Assembly: GCF_002811875.1 (NCBI RefSeq)
Contig: NZ_NPDZ01000001.1
Location: 496,001 to 560,000, forward strand
Length of the DNA: 64,000 nt
Source of the DNA: Leptospira perolatii
GTDB lineage: Bacteria; Spirochaetota; Leptospiria; Leptospirales; Leptospiraceae
Reading direction: 5' to 3'
Below the pieces are notes generated by a model. The model saw only the letters and a list, made by a program, of their open reading frames with translations, did not search any database and had not been told where the DNA came from. Both the position numbers and the translations under genes were made by a program. How positions within the stretch are numbered: position 1 is the stretch's first letter; every line of letters starts with the position of its first letter. This document shows, piece after piece, positions 27,729 to 36,402 of this stretch.

Positions 27729-28895
27729 TTATATTCGCATTCTGCGGTAGATTCCGTACAAAACACTCATGAAAATTCCGGGTGTGACCCAAACTGCCAA
27801 CCAAGCGGGAACTACTCCATTTTCACCGATGGATACAAAAGCGGAACTCATCACAAAATAGACCAAGATCACGATCAAAGTTACTCCTAAAGAAGCGACT
27901 CCTGCTACTCTCTTGGTAAAATATCCTGCCACACATCCGACCAAGGTGACGATCACAGCTAAAAAAGGATTTGCGAATAGTGAATGACGCTCTACTTCTA
28001 CATCGCCGTACGCGAGTCCCTTCTTTAAACGATTTTCCTTTTCCTCCGCCAATTCGAACAAATTCATCTCTTTGACAGAACCTTTTGGAATTTTAAAGTA
28101 ATCAGGTTTTTCAGGAAAGTAATATTCTTTTTCGGGATAAGTAGTAAATGACTCTACTTCAAGATCAGAATTGAACTTAGTTTCCTCTACCTTGGTGAGC
28201 TTCCAGATATCTCTGTTAGGATCATATTTAGCTTTTAGGGAAGACACAACATAATCAGGTACTTGGTCCGGGGTCAATTTTACGTAATTAAATCCGCCGT
28301 TAATCTCGTCTTTTACGGGATCATAAAAGTAAATATAGTAAAAGCCTTCCTTTCCTTTAAAATGAAACTGGTACACCATGTTGCTCAAAGTACCGGTACC
28401 TGCTGTGATCATCTTGTGTTCTTCGCGAGCAAGTTTGTTGAAAGGTCTTACCAGCACCTGAGTTACTACGAAAACGATGAACCATAAAGAAAATCCAAAG
28501 AACACAATCGGCGCAACGATACGGTGAAAGGAAACTCCCGCAGACATCATCGCCACTAACTCCTTGTTAGCCGAAAACTGTCCTATTGTAAATGACACCG
28601 CAAATAGCAATGACATGTTGATCGAATAAGTAGTGATAATGTCCGGCAAACTGTACAAAAGATAAAGCCAGACGTGAAACTTTGGAGCCTTCGTGGAAGA
28701 TATGTTCTTAAGATTATCGTTTACCGTTGTCAAAAAGATCAAAGCAGTAATCATTAGGCAGGTGCCTAGGAAGGTTTTAAAAAACTCGGAAAATACGTAC
28801 TTGTCCAGAATTCTGGGTGGGAAGAACTCCTCCTTGGTTCCGGAAATAAAACTCTCCAGTGACGATTTGGAAAACTTGGGAATCTTGAATTCCAT
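27729..28895 (-). CDS. LptF/LptG-family permease (YjgP/YjgQ)
   Basis: LptF and LptG form the membrane part of the ABC transporter that lifts LPS from the inner membrane onto the Lpt bridge. The 388-residue protein has the family's start (ILDKYVFSEFFKTFLGTCLMITALIFL), further helices to about residue 145, a large periplasmic beta-jellyroll segment (about 160-300) and three C-terminal helices. Length fits. I cannot tell LptF from LptG by eye. No second copy or lptB is next to it. Confidence 0.85.
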   Translation of the reverse strand: MEFKIPKFSKSSLESFISGTKEEFFPPRILDKYVFSEFFKTFLGTCLMITALIFLTTVNDNLKNISSTKAPKFHVWLYLLYSLPDIITTYSINMSLLFAVSFTIGQFSANKELVAMMSAGVSFHRIVAPIVFFGFSLWFIVFVVTQVLVRPFNKLAREEHKMITAGTGTLSNMVYQFHFKGKEGFYYIYFYDPVKDEINGGFNYVKLTPDQVPDYVVSSLKAKYDPNRDIWKLTKVEETKFNSDLEVESFTTYPEKEYYFPEKPDYFKIPKGSVKEMNLFELAEEKENRLKKGLAYGDVEVERHSLFANPFLAVIVTLVGCVAGYFTKRVAGVASLGVTLIVILVYFVMSSAFVSIGENGVVPAWLAVWVTPGIFMSVLYGIYRRMRI

Positions 28896-29015
28896 CTATC
28901 TCAGTATCCAGAATTTAGCATAGGCTGGTTTCCTTCACTATCTTTTGTGCCTGGATTAATTTCGGTTGACGATTCTCGGCTTGGTTAGAGAATTCCGAGG
29001 TTACTGGAGGAACTC

Positions 29016-29489
29016 ATGAAAACTCGTATTTTACCTGCGGCTTTGCTGTTTGCACTTATTTCGGCTTCTTCTCTCTATGCGGAAAAATCTACCGAAGACC
29101 ATATTAAGGCTCTTTCGTCCGGCTCCGACGTGGAAAAAGTCGAAGCTGCAGAGTATCTCGGTGATAAAAAAGAGAAATCTGCAATTCCAGAACTTATCAA
29201 TTTATTAAATCGTGCGAATGACCCGAAGGTTGCCGTTCCTGTGCTCGTGGCTTTAGGGCTAATCGCCGAGCCCGGTGATACTACAATTGCACTGAAAAAT
29301 AAAATCATCAGCTCGGAGAACGGAGACATAGTTTATGTTGCTCTTGCCGGCTTATTGAATATTACTACGAAGAGCGAAAAGTTGGAAGATGCTACTAAGG
29401 AAGCATTAGAGTTTGCAGATAAAAACCGTCGCGGAGACGAATTTGTTGCCGACTTGCTCAACGTGATCACCAAAAAAATTAAAGGCTGA
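29016..29489 (+). CDS. Exported HEAT-repeat protein
   Basis: This 157-residue protein has a signal peptide (RILPAALLFALISASSLYAEK) and a series of helical repeats: VEKVEAAEYLGDKKEKSAIPELINLLNR and DPKVAVPVLVALGLIAEPGD are the clearest. HEAT repeats form scaffolds for protein contact. The stop lies 15 bp before the ThiF-like gene, so the two are probably one transcript, although one product is exported and the other cytoplasmic. Confidence 0.75.
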   Translation: MKTRILPAALLFALISASSLYAEKSTEDHIKALSSGSDVEKVEAAEYLGDKKEKSAIPELINLLNRANDPKVAVPVLVALGLIAEPGDTTIALKNKIISSENGDIVYVALAGLLNITTKSEKLEDATKEALEFADKNRRGDEFVADLLNVITKKIKG

Positions 29490-29504
29490 TCTTTTCGGAT
29501 TGGG

Positions 29505-30269
29505 ATGCTCAGCCCAGAAGAGCTTAGTCGATACTCACGAAATATCCTTCTGGATGAGGTAAAAAGAGCCGGACAAGAACGGCTCAAAGCCTCCAAGGTA
29601 ACGATTGTAGGAGCCGGCGGACTAGGGTCGCCGGCTTTGTTGTATTTGGCGGCTTCCGGAGTCGGAACTCTTCGCATCATTGACTCTGATATTTTAGATA
29701 CCACAAATCTGCAAAGGCAGGTTATCTATAAGCACGCAGATATAGGAAAGCCAAAGGCTTTGGTAGCTGCGGAGCGCGCTCGAGAACTAAATCCATTTAT
29801 CATTGTAGAAGGAATACAATCTAGATTAGATTTAGATAATGCTGAGAAGATCCTATCCGGATCTGATTTAGTCCTGGAAGGTTCTGACAATTTCGAAACC
29901 AAATTCTTAGTAAATGATATTTGCGTAAAATTGAAGATCCCATTCATCACAGCAGGTATTTTGAGATTCGATGGAACCGTCATGGGTGTCAGACCGGGAA
30001 TGGATGCTTGCTTTCGATGTATCTACGAATCTTTGCCGCCTCCGGATTCTATTCCTTCCTGTTCGGAAGCAGGTGTGATCGGATCGATGGCAGGAATTGT
30101 AGGAACAATTCAATCTACCGAAGCAGTTAAATTTCTTTTGGGAATGACCGAAACCGGCGACAATGCTTTGTTCGGTAAAATGCTCCAGGTAGAATCGAAA
30201 TCGGAAGATTTTAGGAAAGTGTCATTGCTACGCAGAAAAGATTGCCCTGTCTGCTCTGTTTTAGGCTAG
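29505..30269 (+). CDS. ThiF/MoeB/HesA-family E1-like adenylyltransferase
   Basis: The 254-residue enzyme would adenylate the C-terminus of a small sulphur-carrier protein in thiamine or molybdopterin synthesis. It shows the start block LSPEELSRYSRNILLDEV, the nucleotide loop VTIVGAGGLGSPALLYLAASG (about 31-51), the NLQRQVIY segment, and two zinc CxxC pairs (CFRC near 168 and CPVC near the end). SCSEAGVIGSMAGIVG holds the usual Cys region. No ThiS or MoaD gene is adjacent, so the carrier protein is unknown. It follows the HEAT gene closely. Confidence 0.88.
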   Translation: MLSPEELSRYSRNILLDEVKRAGQERLKASKVTIVGAGGLGSPALLYLAASGVGTLRIIDSDILDTTNLQRQVIYKHADIGKPKALVAAERARELNPFIIVEGIQSRLDLDNAEKILSGSDLVLEGSDNFETKFLVNDICVKLKIPFITAGILRFDGTVMGVRPGMDACFRCIYESLPPPDSIPSCSEAGVIGSMAGIVGTIQSTEAVKFLLGMTETGDNALFGKMLQVESKSEDFRKVSLLRRKDCPVCSVLG

Positions 30270-30308
30270 CAGGTTCCTCTGCGATCGACTATTACTTGCC
30301 GATTTACT

Positions 30309-31673
30309 TCATTCTGTTTTATTACTCTTCATAAAATCAAACGTGTAAGCCGCTCCGAAATATAGTGCGGAAACTTTTGCCTCCGGTGCAACCATTTGAG
30401 TCAGGCCATTGATCAGCTTTGCCTGAAGTAGTAAGACGACTGGGTCTGGGGTACTATTGTCGTTAAAGGCTGCCACAGTGTTTACCGCCTTATACTGGTA
30501 AGTTGCAGCGCTGATCCCTGCCCAGAAAGAGATGCCGTATTTCCATTGGTATAATAGTCTTAAGTTGACGGAAGTTCCGGTGATCTTCCAATCATTGGAG
30601 ACTCCGTATTTATTTCTATACCCGTTAGATAAATTAAGAGAATAGTCTCCTCTTTCTCCCCGAGAACTTGCGTTCAAGTTATAGGATAGCACTTCAATTC
30701 TGCCTTCGAATTTCTCTGCAAATTTCATTTCGAAAGCAAGTCCTGCGCTGGTTCCTCTCATCGTTTCCGAAAAGGAATTATCCTTTCTTAGAATCAAATC
30801 GAATCCTCCAGGAGCCGCAGGTGATAATAGCACAGAATTTTTATCCACAGTGTTCGTGATGATTCTTTGAATTCCTACAATCGGTCGAATATCAAATTTC
30901 TTATTCGGATAAACGGAATAAGAAATCTGTCCATAAACTTGTTTGTATTTTTCGGGATAAGTTCCTGTGGTAAAAGTGTTCTGGATTACCAAAGGGCTAT
31001 CGCTCAATCTCAGGGTTCCGGGATAACTAGACGTAGTGCTGGACTCAAAGTAGGAACCTCCGGTTTCTACTACCAAACGATTCCACGCATATCTAAGATG
31101 TATTGTTCTGGAAAACTTTCCTTTTCTAACTGGAGCGGTGTGCAAAGGACCCGCTGAAAAATCATTCAGAAAAGTTCCAACGTTCTCAATATTATCGTAA
31201 TATTGAGGTGCTCCAGATATGTAATGACCAGGTCCGAATCCTAGCAGCAGCTGGATATAATGCCGCTTCGCTTCTTCCATTTCCTTGGCTCGTTTTGATT
31301 TTGCTTCCTCTGCAGCAGCTTTTTTCTTTTCATCCTCTGCAAGTTTTGCCGCCTTTTCTTTTTCTTCGTCTGCAAGTTTAGAAGCCTTCTCTTGCTCTTC
31401 TTTTTGTTTCTTGGCTTTCTCTTCCTCTGCCTTTAGATCCTGAGCAGACAACTCTTTAAAAGAAACTTTCAAGATTGCTGTTTTCTTAATTTCTTGTTCT
31501 GTTCCGTCCGGCATTCGAACGATGATTACAGTTGGTGTTTGTTTGATGACTTCTCCTTTCAGTACTTTTCCATTTCGAAGGTAAACGGTTTGTTCTGCAA
31601 ATAAAGGGGAGAAAGAAAATGAAAGTAGAAAGGATAGGATAAAAATAAAACCAAATCTTGGCGATCTATGCAT
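30309..31673 (-). CDS. Exported protein: DG beta module, charged coiled coil and outer-membrane barrel
   Basis: The 454-residue protein has a signal peptide (FIFILSFLLSFSFSPLFAEQ) and then three parts. First comes a short beta module (TVYLRNGKVLKGEVIKQTP, PDGTEQEIKKTAILKVSF) like those in the FecR-like and 8987-9856 proteins. Residues about 78-140 are a Lys/Glu/Ala-rich helix, probably a coiled coil. From about 140 to the end the sequence alternates like an outer-membrane barrel, with aromatic girdle residues and a C-terminal AAYTFDFMKSNKTE. Position and length suggest a surface or periplasm-spanning role, but no function is known. Confidence 0.65.
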   Translation of the reverse strand: MHRSPRFGFIFILSFLLSFSFSPLFAEQTVYLRNGKVLKGEVIKQTPTVIIVRMPDGTEQEIKKTAILKVSFKELSAQDLKAEEEKAKKQKEEQEKASKLADEEKEKAAKLAEDEKKKAAAEEAKSKRAKEMEEAKRHYIQLLLGFGPGHYISGAPQYYDNIENVGTFLNDFSAGPLHTAPVRKGKFSRTIHLRYAWNRLVVETGGSYFESSTTSSYPGTLRLSDSPLVIQNTFTTGTYPEKYKQVYGQISYSVYPNKKFDIRPIVGIQRIITNTVDKNSVLLSPAAPGGFDLILRKDNSFSETMRGTSAGLAFEMKFAEKFEGRIEVLSYNLNASSRGERGDYSLNLSNGYRNKYGVSNDWKITGTSVNLRLLYQWKYGISFWAGISAATYQYKAVNTVAAFNDNSTPDPVVLLLQAKLINGLTQMVAPEAKVSALYFGAAYTFDFMKSNKTE

Positions 31674-31956
31674 AATTAGTAGGGCCTTCCGGGATTATGA
31701 GTGAAAGCATATCGCATTACAATCCTTTTCCGAAGGGAAGAGAGACTTAATTCTTGGGCTTCCTGAGTAGGGCTATGGGACAAAGTTCATTTCCCTGGAA
31801 ATTAATTTCCATTGAATTTCTAAGAGAACGCTGGAAAACTTAGAAATCTTACGGAATATTTTTGGAGCGTACGTTATATATAAAATTCTGTTTCAGTGCG
31901 TCTTGTTCTGTTTAGAGAATGTTACATTCCGAAAATGAAATGTTTCAGAATCAAAT

Positions 31957-33009
31957 TCAGCGGTTTACGAGTTGTCCTCGAATTTGCTCGATCAAGATTT
32001 CTTTATTTTCTAGGCTCGGAGAGATTTTGAGAAACAAAAACTTTTCCGGAAATTTTGGAGCAGCCAAAGTTTGCAGTTTTACTGCATCCTTTTCGGTGCA
32101 GACCAGATAATCGATCTCTCCAATATTTTTTCGGAGCTCTTCCAGATCCTTCGCGCGATACGAATAATGATCCAAGTAAGGTTTTCGAGTGAGCTCCTTC
32201 GGATGCAGTGATGCTATATCTTCGAAGAACGGATTAGGATTTCCTAATCCTGTAAATGCTAAAACTTTTTTATTCTTAATTGTGTCGAGTGCAACTGATT
32301 TGGATTCGGACCAGACACACTTGAGATCGACCGGAGTCATGGAAAATTTTAGAACCTGATTCGGTCTGTATTTTTTTATCCAAGAAATCAAATCGCCATC
32401 ATATTGCTGAGAATATTTGGAAGCGATGATCATATCGGCTCGTGCGGAGGAATTATAGGATTCCCGCAACCTACCTGCAGGCAGCAAGAAATTGTCTTTT
32501 TTGATTCGAGTGCAATCCAAGAGAACAATATCCAAATCTCTGTGGATTTTATGAGTCTGAAATCCGTCGTCTAGAAGTACGAAAACAGCCTTACTATCAT
32601 CCGACAATATTTCTTTTCTATACTTGAGATAGGAGGACTGCCGATCTCTCCCGATGTAAATTTCAGCAAAAGGAAGATTTCGCTTCAGTAGCAAAGGTTC
32701 GTCTCCAACTTCTTCCGGCAAGGACTGGGTAGTAACTCGAGTTGAATTTGCTGTTTTGGATCCGTAACCTCTACTCAAAATCAGAATTGGAGTATCTGAA
32801 AAAAAAATTTTAAGAAGATTCGCTAATTCTAAAGTGAAAGGAGTTTTTCCGGTTCCGCCGACGCTGAAATTTCCAACGCTGATTACGATCGCATTTGAAA
32901 GGGTACTTTTTTTCTTTCGAAGTCGATCGAGTAGAAAAAGGAGTCTGTAAACAAAACTTAATATATATAAAATAGGAAAGAAGAGATAATAAAATATTTT
33001 TCGAATCAA
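31957..33009 (-). CDS. lpxK: Tetraacyldisaccharide 4'-kinase
   Basis: LpxK phosphorylates the 4' position of the lipid A disaccharide at the inner membrane. The 350-residue protein has a hydrophobic N-terminus (IFYYLFFPILYILSFVYRLLFLL) and the Walker A loop SVGGTGKTPFT (49-59); LSRGYGSKT and LLDDGFQTHKIHRDLDIVLLD are family signatures. It starts 6 bp after the msbA-type gene, which makes an LPS assembly pair: the kinase finishes lipid A and the exporter flips it. Its 5' signal overlaps no other gene. Confidence 0.95.
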   Translation of the reverse strand: MIRKIFYYLFFPILYILSFVYRLLFLLDRLRKKKSTLSNAIVISVGNFSVGGTGKTPFTLELANLLKIFFSDTPILILSRGYGSKTANSTRVTTQSLPEEVGDEPLLLKRNLPFAEIYIGRDRQSSYLKYRKEILSDDSKAVFVLLDDGFQTHKIHRDLDIVLLDCTRIKKDNFLLPAGRLRESYNSSARADMIIASKYSQQYDGDLISWIKKYRPNQVLKFSMTPVDLKCVWSESKSVALDTIKNKKVLAFTGLGNPNPFFEDIASLHPKELTRKPYLDHYSYRAKDLEELRKNIGEIDYLVCTEKDAVKLQTLAAPKFPEKFLFLKISPSLENKEILIEQIRGQLVNR

Positions 33010-33015
33010 GGAGTC

Positions 33016-34914
33016 TTACACCGAACTTTCCGAAAACTGCATTTCGTAGAGTTTTTTGTATTTTCCGTCCAATTTGATCAATTCCTGATGACTTCCTGAT
33101 TCTACGATCTGACCGTTTTCCATCGCAAAAATCGTGTCAGCGATTTGCACCGTAGACAATCTATGCGCGATAATCACTACGGTTCTGTTTTTATAAAGAG
33201 ATTCCAAGGCTTCCTGCACGACTCTTTCGGATTCAGTGTCTAAAGCGGATGTAGCCTCATCTAAGATCAATATTTCGGGATTACAAAGCAAAGCCCTTGC
33301 GATTGAAATTCTTTGTCTTTGGCCTCCTGAAAGCATGACTCCGCGTTCTCCTACGAGAGTGTCGAATCCATCATCAAAAGATAATATGAATTCGGAAGCA
33401 AAGGCTAGGTCCGAAGCTTCTCGCAATTTTTCCTCGGAAACTTGACCGCTCCCGTAGCAAATGTTCTCGCGAATAGTTCCGTTAAATAGAAATACCTGTT
33501 GGTTTACGATGGATATTTTCTTACGTAAGGAAGATAAGTCCAAATCCCTAAGGTCGATTCCGTCCCAAGTAATCTTTCCTTCTGTCGGGTCGATTAGTCT
33601 TGGAATCATGTCTACCAAAGTGGATTTTCCAGCTCCGGAAGCTCCGACTAGTGCGATTGTCGCCCCTCTAGGAATTGTTAAATTAAGATCCTGTAATGTA
33701 GGATTTTTTGCGTTGGGATATGTATAGCTTACACGGTCAAAGACCAATTCCTTGGATAGCTTCTTAATAAACTGAGGATTTTGCGGCTGTACAATATCTG
33801 TCTGGCTGTCGAGTAACTCAAATACTCTTTGACCAGCTGCGACCGCACTTTGGATCGAATTGGAAAGTACTCCCATTTGTTTGAAAGGTCGCATCAAGAA
33901 AATCAGTGTTAGAAAGAAAACCATGAAGTCCCCAAGAGAGAACTTTCCACCCGAAATCTTTCCGCCTTCCATCAAGTAAGCTCCGAAGCTCAAGAAGATG
34001 ACCGCTACGATCGAACTGGATAACTCCACTAGGGAAGGACCAACCTGGTGGTAAAAATGTCCTTTGAACGTTTTGTCCGAAAGGTCGTTATTGATGTTCC
34101 AGAATCTTAGCGCCTCTGCCTTTTCCATAGAAAACGCGCGGATCACTCGTATTCCAGAGATCACTTCTTGCAAGTGACCGTTTAACGCAGAAAGGCGCTC
34201 TTGTTGGTTTTTCGTCGCCTTTCGGATTCGATCTGCAAAAGACGAAACTGGGCCCAATATTAAGGGAACTACTATGAAGACAGCGAGGAACATTTCCCAG
34301 CTTAAAATCAACAGAAGCAACAGGTGTACTACGATGTAAAAGAAATCGGTGATGGCATCTTTCAAATCGGAACTAACTAATTTCGCAAGAACCTCTACGT
34401 CATTGATGATTCTGCTCATAAAGATTCCGGTCTTTTCTTGAACGAAATGATTTAGCGGCAAATCTTGGGCCTTCGAGTAGAGCTCGAATCTAAGATCTCT
34501 GACTGCTAAATATCCTGCGGAATTGATGCAGTAGACAGCGCCGGCCAAAAAGATCAGTTTTGCCAGATAGATTGGAAAAACGACCATGCAGAAGAGTAGA
34601 ACAAGTTGGTCTTGTGGGAGCGATCGGAAAAAGTCGTTCGCCTTTATCTTATATTCTGCGAAGGCTACCTCGATTTCATCCACAGTATTCAAGGATTCGT
34701 GCGCGGCTTTTTTTTCTAAGAGCGCCTTATCCTTTTTGGTAAGAGTGATTTCGAAATTTGTTTTCTCCCCGGTGCCTAATGAATCGAACACAGGGATTAA
34801 ACTGGTGAGAGATGCAGCATTTAACACAGATACAAGGAAAGATAGTACGATCCCTGTGATTAATCTGTATTTATACTTGAAGGAATACTTCAAAAGGCGC
34901 CTATAGACGTTCAT
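33016..34914 (-). CDS. msbA: MsbA-type lipid exporter, ABC transporter half-molecule
   Basis: MsbA flips lipid A-core across the inner membrane. The 632-residue protein has six membrane helices (about 15-345) and an ATPase domain with Walker A VGASGAGKSTLV, the LSGGQRQRISIARALL signature, DEATSALD and the H-loop AHRLST. A 60-residue insertion (residues about 48-95, TNFEITLTKKDKALLEKKAA) lies in the first loop; this is longer than in E. coli MsbA. The neighbouring lpxK supports lipid A as cargo. Its ATG is only 9 bp from the ATG of the divergent lipoprotein gene, so the promoter must lie in that neighbour. Confidence 0.85.
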   Translation of the reverse strand: MNVYRRLLKYSFKYKYRLITGIVLSFLVSVLNAASLTSLIPVFDSLGTGEKTNFEITLTKKDKALLEKKAAHESLNTVDEIEVAFAEYKIKANDFFRSLPQDQLVLLFCMVVFPIYLAKLIFLAGAVYCINSAGYLAVRDLRFELYSKAQDLPLNHFVQEKTGIFMSRIINDVEVLAKLVSSDLKDAITDFFYIVVHLLLLLILSWEMFLAVFIVVPLILGPVSSFADRIRKATKNQQERLSALNGHLQEVISGIRVIRAFSMEKAEALRFWNINNDLSDKTFKGHFYHQVGPSLVELSSSIVAVIFLSFGAYLMEGGKISGGKFSLGDFMVFFLTLIFLMRPFKQMGVLSNSIQSAVAAGQRVFELLDSQTDIVQPQNPQFIKKLSKELVFDRVSYTYPNAKNPTLQDLNLTIPRGATIALVGASGAGKSTLVDMIPRLIDPTEGKITWDGIDLRDLDLSSLRKKISIVNQQVFLFNGTIRENICYGSGQVSEEKLREASDLAFASEFILSFDDGFDTLVGERGVMLSGGQRQRISIARALLCNPEILILDEATSALDTESERVVQEALESLYKNRTVVIIAHRLSTVQIADTIFAMENGQIVESGSHQELIKLDGKYKKLYEMQFSESSV

Positions 34915-34923
34915 AGGTCCGAA

Positions 34924-36402
34924 ATGCGATTTACTCCTCTTACCTTGTCTCTGGCTTTACTTCTTTTGTCCCTTCTTTTTTGCTCTTGTGAGGGGAGTGA
35001 GCGTAGCCCGAATGAACTTATTATCTCATTACCATCGGATCCCATTTCTCTCGATCCGATTCTATCTACGGATCTTTCTTCTAGAATCGTAATTAAGTAT
35101 CTGTATCCAAGTCTGTTCAGATACGACGAATCTGGGAAAATTGTTCCTTCTCTTGCGGAAAGTTATTCCTTGCTTCCTGGATCGCACCCGAACACGAGAA
35201 CTCTTAGAATCAAGCTGGTTCCTCGTAAGATTTCAAGAGATAAGCTGCTAAATTCTCAGTTAGTAATCGATTCTCTCGACAGATTGCGTTCTGAATCTGG
35301 TCCTAAACAAAGTTCTTATTCGTTTATCAAAGGTGGAAGGGTAGTGGATCAGTCTACACTCGATGTATTTTTTTCGGGCGGTCTGCGTAATGCCTTGGAA
35401 AAGTTGGCCCTTCCGCAAGCGAGTATATATTGTCCTGAGAAAGTCGAATGCGGAGACTACTCGCTAGTTGAGTGGAAGAGAAATAACTATATTAGAATTT
35501 CGAAAAATGAATTCCAATCGGATGGAAAAGCCTCAGTAATTCTGTTCCGTGTACTTCCGCAGGCGAGCACGGGAGTTTTTTTGTATGCGAAAGACCAGCT
35601 CGATCTGATGAGATTGCCCAATTTTCTATTAGGAAATCGGAATGTGCGCAGGGACAGAATCCTGGCTAGAAAAGGTTCCGGAGTTCAGTATGTGGCGATA
35701 CGCGAGGGAGATCCATGTTTTGACAGAAATTTTCGCTACGCTTTGAATTACGCAGTGGACAAACGAGAAATAATAAAAGTTCTTTTGGACGATAACGCGG
35801 AAGTCGCATCGGGTCCTTTTCCATCCTCGGTTGCGAGTGATCTTTTTTCCAGGAAACAAGAAGAGATATTTGCTTACAATAGGGAACTCGCGAAAGAATA
35901 TCTTGCTAAGTCAGCTTGCTATCCGAGCATTTTGAAGAGAGAACTGGAATTTAGAATGAGAGCAGACGAAGAGAACCAGGCGAACGGTGCAGCAATCGTT
36001 CAATACCTGAGGGAGATCGGTTTGCAAATCAAGATCCTGCCAATGGAAAAGGCGGAGCTGTACAAGGAAAACGGAGAGAGGAAAGGAGATTTGACTCTGT
36101 TATTCTGGTACGCCGATTTTCCGGGCGCTTGGAACTTTATAGATCCTTTATTTGCCTCTGATCGCTTTGGTAATGCGGGAAATCGTGCCTTCTACTCGAA
36201 TCACAAAATGGATCTACTGCTTCAATCTGCGAGGAACTCCGACAAATTGGATTTGGGAGATTCAGAAAGAAGTTCCTGGCAAATACTCAAGGAGGACGCC
36301 CCTTGGATCTTTCTTTGGTCTCCGTACGAATTATATCTGGTCGGGGACAGACTTTGGAATTCCCTCGAATCTAAATCTAATCTTCCGTCTGACCTTCCTT
36401 AG
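34924..36402 (+). CDS. Extracellular solute-binding lipoprotein, family 5 (peptide/nickel type)
   Basis: The 492-residue protein has a lipoprotein signal (LTLSLALLLLSLLFCSCEGS) and family 5 segments such as PISLDPILSTDLSSRIVIKYLYPSLFRYDESG (about 41-72) and ALNYAVDKREII (about 273-284). Such proteins capture oligopeptides, nickel chelates or related solutes for an ABC importer. No permease or ATPase genes are near, so it may serve a remote system. Its last 26 bp overlap the 3' end of the converging PBP1A gene. Confidence 0.82.
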   Translation: MRFTPLTLSLALLLLSLLFCSCEGSERSPNELIISLPSDPISLDPILSTDLSSRIVIKYLYPSLFRYDESGKIVPSLAESYSLLPGSHPNTRTLRIKLVPRKISRDKLLNSQLVIDSLDRLRSESGPKQSSYSFIKGGRVVDQSTLDVFFSGGLRNALEKLALPQASIYCPEKVECGDYSLVEWKRNNYIRISKNEFQSDGKASVILFRVLPQASTGVFLYAKDQLDLMRLPNFLLGNRNVRRDRILARKGSGVQYVAIREGDPCFDRNFRYALNYAVDKREIIKVLLDDNAEVASGPFPSSVASDLFSRKQEEIFAYNRELAKEYLAKSACYPSILKRELEFRMRADEENQANGAAIVQYLREIGLQIKILPMEKAELYKENGERKGDLTLLFWYADFPGAWNFIDPLFASDRFGNAGNRAFYSNHKMDLLLQSARNSDKLDLGDSERSSWQILKEDAPWIFLWSPYELYLVGDRLWNSLESKSNLPSDLP

